Position numbers and translations under genes: made by a program | Origin: Ilex aquifolium | Taxonomy: Eukaryota > Streptophyta > Magnoliopsida > Aquifoliales > Aquifoliaceae | Assembly (NCBI GenBank): GCA_951799425.1 | Contig: OX637391.1 | Coordinates: 52,861,069 to 52,925,068, forward strand | Length of the DNA: 64,000 nt | Direction: 5' to 3' | Notes under the pieces: model-generated | Database searches by the model: none | Told to the model about the DNA's origin: nothing | Seen by the model: the letters and a program-made list of their open reading frames with translations, nothing else | In this document: positions 60,409 to 64,000 of the stretch, piece after piece | Layout of the letters: every line of letters begins with the position of its first letter | How positions within the stretch are numbered: position 1 is the first letter of the stretch

Positions 60409-61083
60409 TGATGATGCACAAATTGACTTTGTACACCACCTGTCAAGTAATTGGAAATAAAAGTAGTAATTAAAGTTGAGAGAGAAGACGAGAATTATAG
60501 TGGTTCGGTCGATGTGACCTACGTCCACTTTTCAATGGCTATGATTGCCGGGATGATTTATTAGCTTAAGGGTGTAGGGAGAGTAGAGAGTATAAGCTTA
60601 GAGATGGATAGGAGTTATGTGCTATGTTCAGTGTGTTCTGATCTGAGCCCCTTAGTGTTGGTGGGGCTTACAATTTATAGTCGCCTTGTAATAGATTTGG
60701 GCGACTTAATAACAACTAAATAACTATTTTGGCGGAGCTGACGACTTCTTCTCAACGGGCGAGGCGGTTGAGGTGCTCTCCATGAGACTCGGTCAAAGGA
60801 TGTGGTGAAGGTTGACTCGTTCCAAGGCGGCGAGGGTGAGGCTCCTTAGATGACTCTTACTCCAAGGTAGCTAGGAGGAGGCTCTTGGATGACTCTTACT
60901 CCAAGGTGGATAAGAGGAGGCTCTTGGATGACCTTGTGTGCTCCCTGTTGAGGTAGTTCTTTAAGCTTAATGAGTTTGACCGGGTTGACCACATTAAGCT
61001 AGACTTAGTGGATCTCTCGGAGTTGAGCTATAAACTCGGACCGGGCTTATAATTTGAGTTGGGCCTTTGGGCTTGACCCATCA
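60409..61083. mobile_element. probable solo LTR (675 bp)
   Basis: TGATGATGCACAAATT at the left and GGCTTGACCCATCA at the right give matching TGATG/CATCA ends. Flanks AAACT and AAATT form a 5-bp duplication with one mismatch. It contains TAGTGGTTCGGTCGATGTG and ACCTACGTCCAC, a segment also seen near 17580. Two and a half copies of a 41-bp unit (GGAGGCTCTTGGATGACTCT) lie at about 60835-60935. Confidence 0.55.
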
Positions 61084-61477
61084 AAATTTATTTTATTTTT
61101 TGAAGAAAAAACTTGAACGAGTTCCAAAACGAACCAAACCCTAATTATTCATGGTGAATTTGGTTCATTTGCATTCATACTCCCACTTGGAGATGACAAT
61201 GCCTAACATCCCAGTAGGGCAATTGAAAGAACCTTCAGGTCTGTGAATGGAAGAGAAAGGTTATCTTTCCAGTTGTGTCTTTCACTTTGTGATTATTAGC
61301 AACGAGTAGTTCTGTAACAGTCATTGGCGGCTAGAGGAAGGACCAAGACTGGCTGGTTCATGACTTTATTCAAAGGATTAGATTAGGTCATGAGACAGAC
61401 AGCTCATTCCCTATCTCATCAATATTCAAATCTCAAATTAATATCTTCTCCACTTGCCATTTATTAAATTTTTTTAA
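61084..61477. other. intergenic, no gene
   Basis: Nothing recognisable beyond AT-rich sequence next to the probable LTR. Confidence 0.4.
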
Positions 61478-61835
61478 GGAGAAATCTACGTTACCAAATT
61501 TTTTTTTTTTTGATACTGTATTATAAATTTTGTGAACTTTTTAATAATTTTTTAGGTTCATTTTATAATTTTGGTGGTAACTTGCGGGTTAATCCTAAAA
61601 ATACTAGGATTGATTGCAATATTTTTAAGATCGATTGCAAGTTATCACAAAAATTATAACTTAGTTCAAAAAAATTGTAATTCAAACTTTAAAATTTTTA
61701 ACTAGACCCAAAAAATTATAAATTTTTTTATTGTAAACAAGCCCCGAAACTTGTATGAAAACCCACAAAATTTATAAAATTTAGATGTACAATACCAAAA
61801 AAAAAAAAATCGGTACTGTAATTTTGTCATTTTTA
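61478..61835. repeat. foldback element related in its tip to the KCS-intron one
   Basis: The left side GGAGAAATCTACGTTACC then a T-run and GATACTGTA matches inverted text at about 61780-61820 (AATACC, A-run, CGGTACTGTA). The tip resembles GGGAGAGTCTACGGTACC of the 22.2-22.9 kb foldback. Arms are shorter and more decayed. Confidence 0.55.
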
Positions 61836-63401
61836 AAAAAAATAAGTTATAATTTTTATTTTAACAAGTTAGGTTAATATGTTTGCTACAAGTTATTCAA
61901 CTCGAGTTACAAATAATTTATAAAAAAAAATTGCTTTTAAAAAGTTGGTCTTGAGTTTACCGAAGGTCACATACTTTTTTTATCTAATACATCCGAAAAT
62001 TGTAAGGCTCTTGGTGGGAGAAATAGCCTTTATAGTAAAGTTTTATTTTGTAGATGATCGCACGTATCCAAAATTCGCATTGTATTCCCGAGTTTTGAGG
62101 TGGCCATGTTGGAATGGTTCTAATTATTTGTCACTAAAAATGATGGCATACCATACCAAGATGTGCTAAATTTGACTCATAACAAGCACACAAAGGGGAG
62201 AGTAAGCTTTGCATAAATTTATTCGATTATAACTTAGACATCAAAGATTCGAGTAGCAAAAACGGTCTTTCCACATCCAAGAGAAAGGTTGATCCTCCAA
62301 ACTCTGCAATAATAAGAGACTCGTAGGGACAATTTGGTGAGCTATTATTAAACGATTACATTATGTCTCAATGTTAACGTGGTGTAACCATAAATTTTTT
62401 TACTCCCAAAACCGGGGAGCAGGTTGGTGGGGGGGGGGGGGGGGCATCAAAATTAGAAATTCAAAACGACCATGTAGTTTATTGAAACCAAGTCATATTA
62501 TTGTAACGTCAAACCTGACTGCTCCCCCTTTATGGGTCAAAGTTGCCCACCCTCACACATCAATTTCCTCTCCATGTTTTTCTATTTGATTTGAGGATCT
62601 AGAATGAAGAAATTCAATAAAGATAATGAGATTTGAAAAAGAAAGCCAACATTAGGTAATGTTTAAATTAGTATTTTAGGTCATTATGATAGTTGACTAA
62701 TACTTTCTAGAGATCATTCATCAGCATCAAGGTAATAGATTAGTTTAGTTAGTCTTGGTATTCCCATCTAAATTTTACTAATCATGAGGTTTCACGTTCT
62801 AACTCTTTCCGTTCTTGGCTTATGTTATTTAGATTTAAACCATTGAATTAAAAATGACCCTCAATATTTGTTAGGACCCATCCACCAATTATAGCTCTAG
62901 CCCCACTTGCTGTATGCTTTTGAAAAGGCAAACCAAACATTAGGTAAAGTTTAAATCAATATTGCATTATGATATTTGAGTTATACTTTGGACAGAGTAT
63001 TCATCAGCATCAATGTATTAGTTTAGGATAGTTTTTCTTTATTATTTACAAGTCCCCTTTCCAGCTACATGAATGAGATCTCGAGGGTGGATTAGTTGGT
63101 CCAATCTTTTTCGTCAAAATTCCACTAAACAGAAGAATTCAAAGTCAACTTTCACACTCTTTCATGGAATTAGCTTTCAGTTTGATTTTATCTTTAAATG
63201 TTGATGAGTATAGCACGCCCGACAATCTTAATAACATCCTGGTCATACTTTGGACTTTACTTTCCTCAACAAACCCACAATCAGAACTTGAATCCGTGAA
63301 CTTTCCCCGTGAAGAAAAAAAAAACCCCATGTTTTTCCATTTAGACTAGCTAGTCCTATGGCTCAAGCCAATATGTCCATGCAACTTAAGACTGTGAACC
63401 A
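61836..63401. other. intergenic, no gene; 16-G run
   Basis: AT-rich sequence with G16 at 62429-62444. Frames at 61945-62169, 62371-62589 and 63164-63349 have no known domain. TTAGGTAA(T/A)GTTTAAAT(T/C)A then CATCAGCATCAA recurs near 62655-62735 and 62940-63015, a weak direct repeat. Confidence 0.4.
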
Positions 63402-63417
63402 AGTTAATCCATGTGTG

Positions 63418-63647
63418 ACCATGGAGTGGGGTACCGACCGAATTTTTTATCTTGAGGTTGGAGGTTCAAGTCTTGGAGTGCACATTGGGGCTCGGTGGTT
63501 GACCGCTATGCTAGCCTAACTAGGTTCGTTCCTGAGAGAAATAATGGGTGCAGTTAGGGATCTCATGATCCTACTAGTGAGGGTCTATCGGGGTAGTCTC
63601 TGGACGCTCTCCTTTGTCCCCAACCATTTTTTTCACAAGAAAAAAAA
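63418..63647 (+). mobile_element. tRNA-derived SINE, copy 2
   Basis: It matches copy 1 at 51 kb over its whole length (GGAGGTTCAAGTCTTGGAG, CTCATGATCCTACTAGTGAGG and an A-tail). A 16-bp duplication AGTTAAT(C/T)CATGTGTG flanks it (63402-63417 and 63648-63663, one mismatch). Box B is kept, while box A is decayed. Confidence 0.85.
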
Positions 63648-63663
63648 AGTTAATTCATGTGTG

Positions 63664-64000
63664 GAATTGCATTATATTTCTCAAAGTTCAATTGAGAATT
63701 GTCCCTATCCAAGTTGATTTGCAACCAAGTCCTAACCACCCTTATTTACTTTTCAGAGTCCATACCATACAATGAGACCTTAGTTTCGGCCCCAACATAC
63801 GTACGATGGGGTCTCCAGTAAATAGTTTTGTTGTGTTAAAAGAACAATACTCTCTGACGGATATGTAGAGTGACATATCTATATATCCATTTTATGTATA
63901 AAAAAAAAGGTTACAAAATGGCCTATCACCGTCCAACTCGGACGGCAACCCGGCCATAAAAATGGAGGAATGATTGTCATCGAGCTTATGTCCATCATGC
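63664..64000. other. intergenic right edge, no gene
   Basis: No recognisable coding frame, RNA gene or repeat end was seen in the last 340 bases. Confidence 0.4.

Overview
The window looks like nuclear DNA of a eudicot plant. It is AT-rich and has spliced genes with GT-AG introns. Its genes belong to plant families (3-ketoacyl-CoA synthase, EXO70H, pectate lyase, ribosomal protein L35), and it carries dense layers of plant transposons (Gypsy, Copia, LINE, SINE, Helitron, foldback elements). No prokaryotic, viral or CRISPR system was seen. No tRNA or rRNA gene was recognised.

Left third (1-25.3 kb). A possible first exon of a minus-strand gene sits near the left edge. Next comes a complete, non-autonomous Gypsy element (1717-7553, 5-bp target duplication). 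It keeps gag but has no pol; the rest of its interior is tandem repeats built on a GGCGCC core. A solo LTR with a perfect 5-bp duplication follows (9319-10139). Two minus-strand 3-ketoacyl-CoA synthase genes come next. The first (10956-17159) is broken by a young Copia element; apart from that insertion its frame is complete. The second (20810-24027) is intact with two exons, and its intron is packed with repeats, including a 645-bp foldback. A small Helitron lies just upstream of it (24577-25290).

Middle (25.3-42 kb). No host gene was recognised here. Dispersed repeats fill it: two inverted copies of a ~780-bp repeat enclosing an array of ~78-bp units and two inverted MITE copies; a Helitron containing CACTA-like sequence and a GC-rich core; a 5'-truncated LINE with an exact 19-bp target duplication; and a repeat-rich AT region.

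Right third (42-64 kb). A five-exon pectate-lyase-family gene (+, 335 aa) converges on a single-exon EXO70H gene (-, 644 aa) whose 5' leader is a four-copy tandem repeat. A four-exon RPL35 gene (-, 123 aa) has telo-box and site-II motifs at its promoter and a Helitron in intron 3. The rest is intergenic, with SINE copies, a probable solo LTR and another foldback.

The genes do not form an operon or pathway. The two KCS genes are tandem duplicates for very-long-chain fatty-acid elongation, and one has been lost recently. The strongest observations are the Copia-disrupted KCS gene, the gag-only GGCGCC-repeat retrotransposon, the Helitron families, and the repeated EXO70H leader. Gene and element boundaries come from reading splice sites, terminal repeats and target duplications by eye; no database search was possible.
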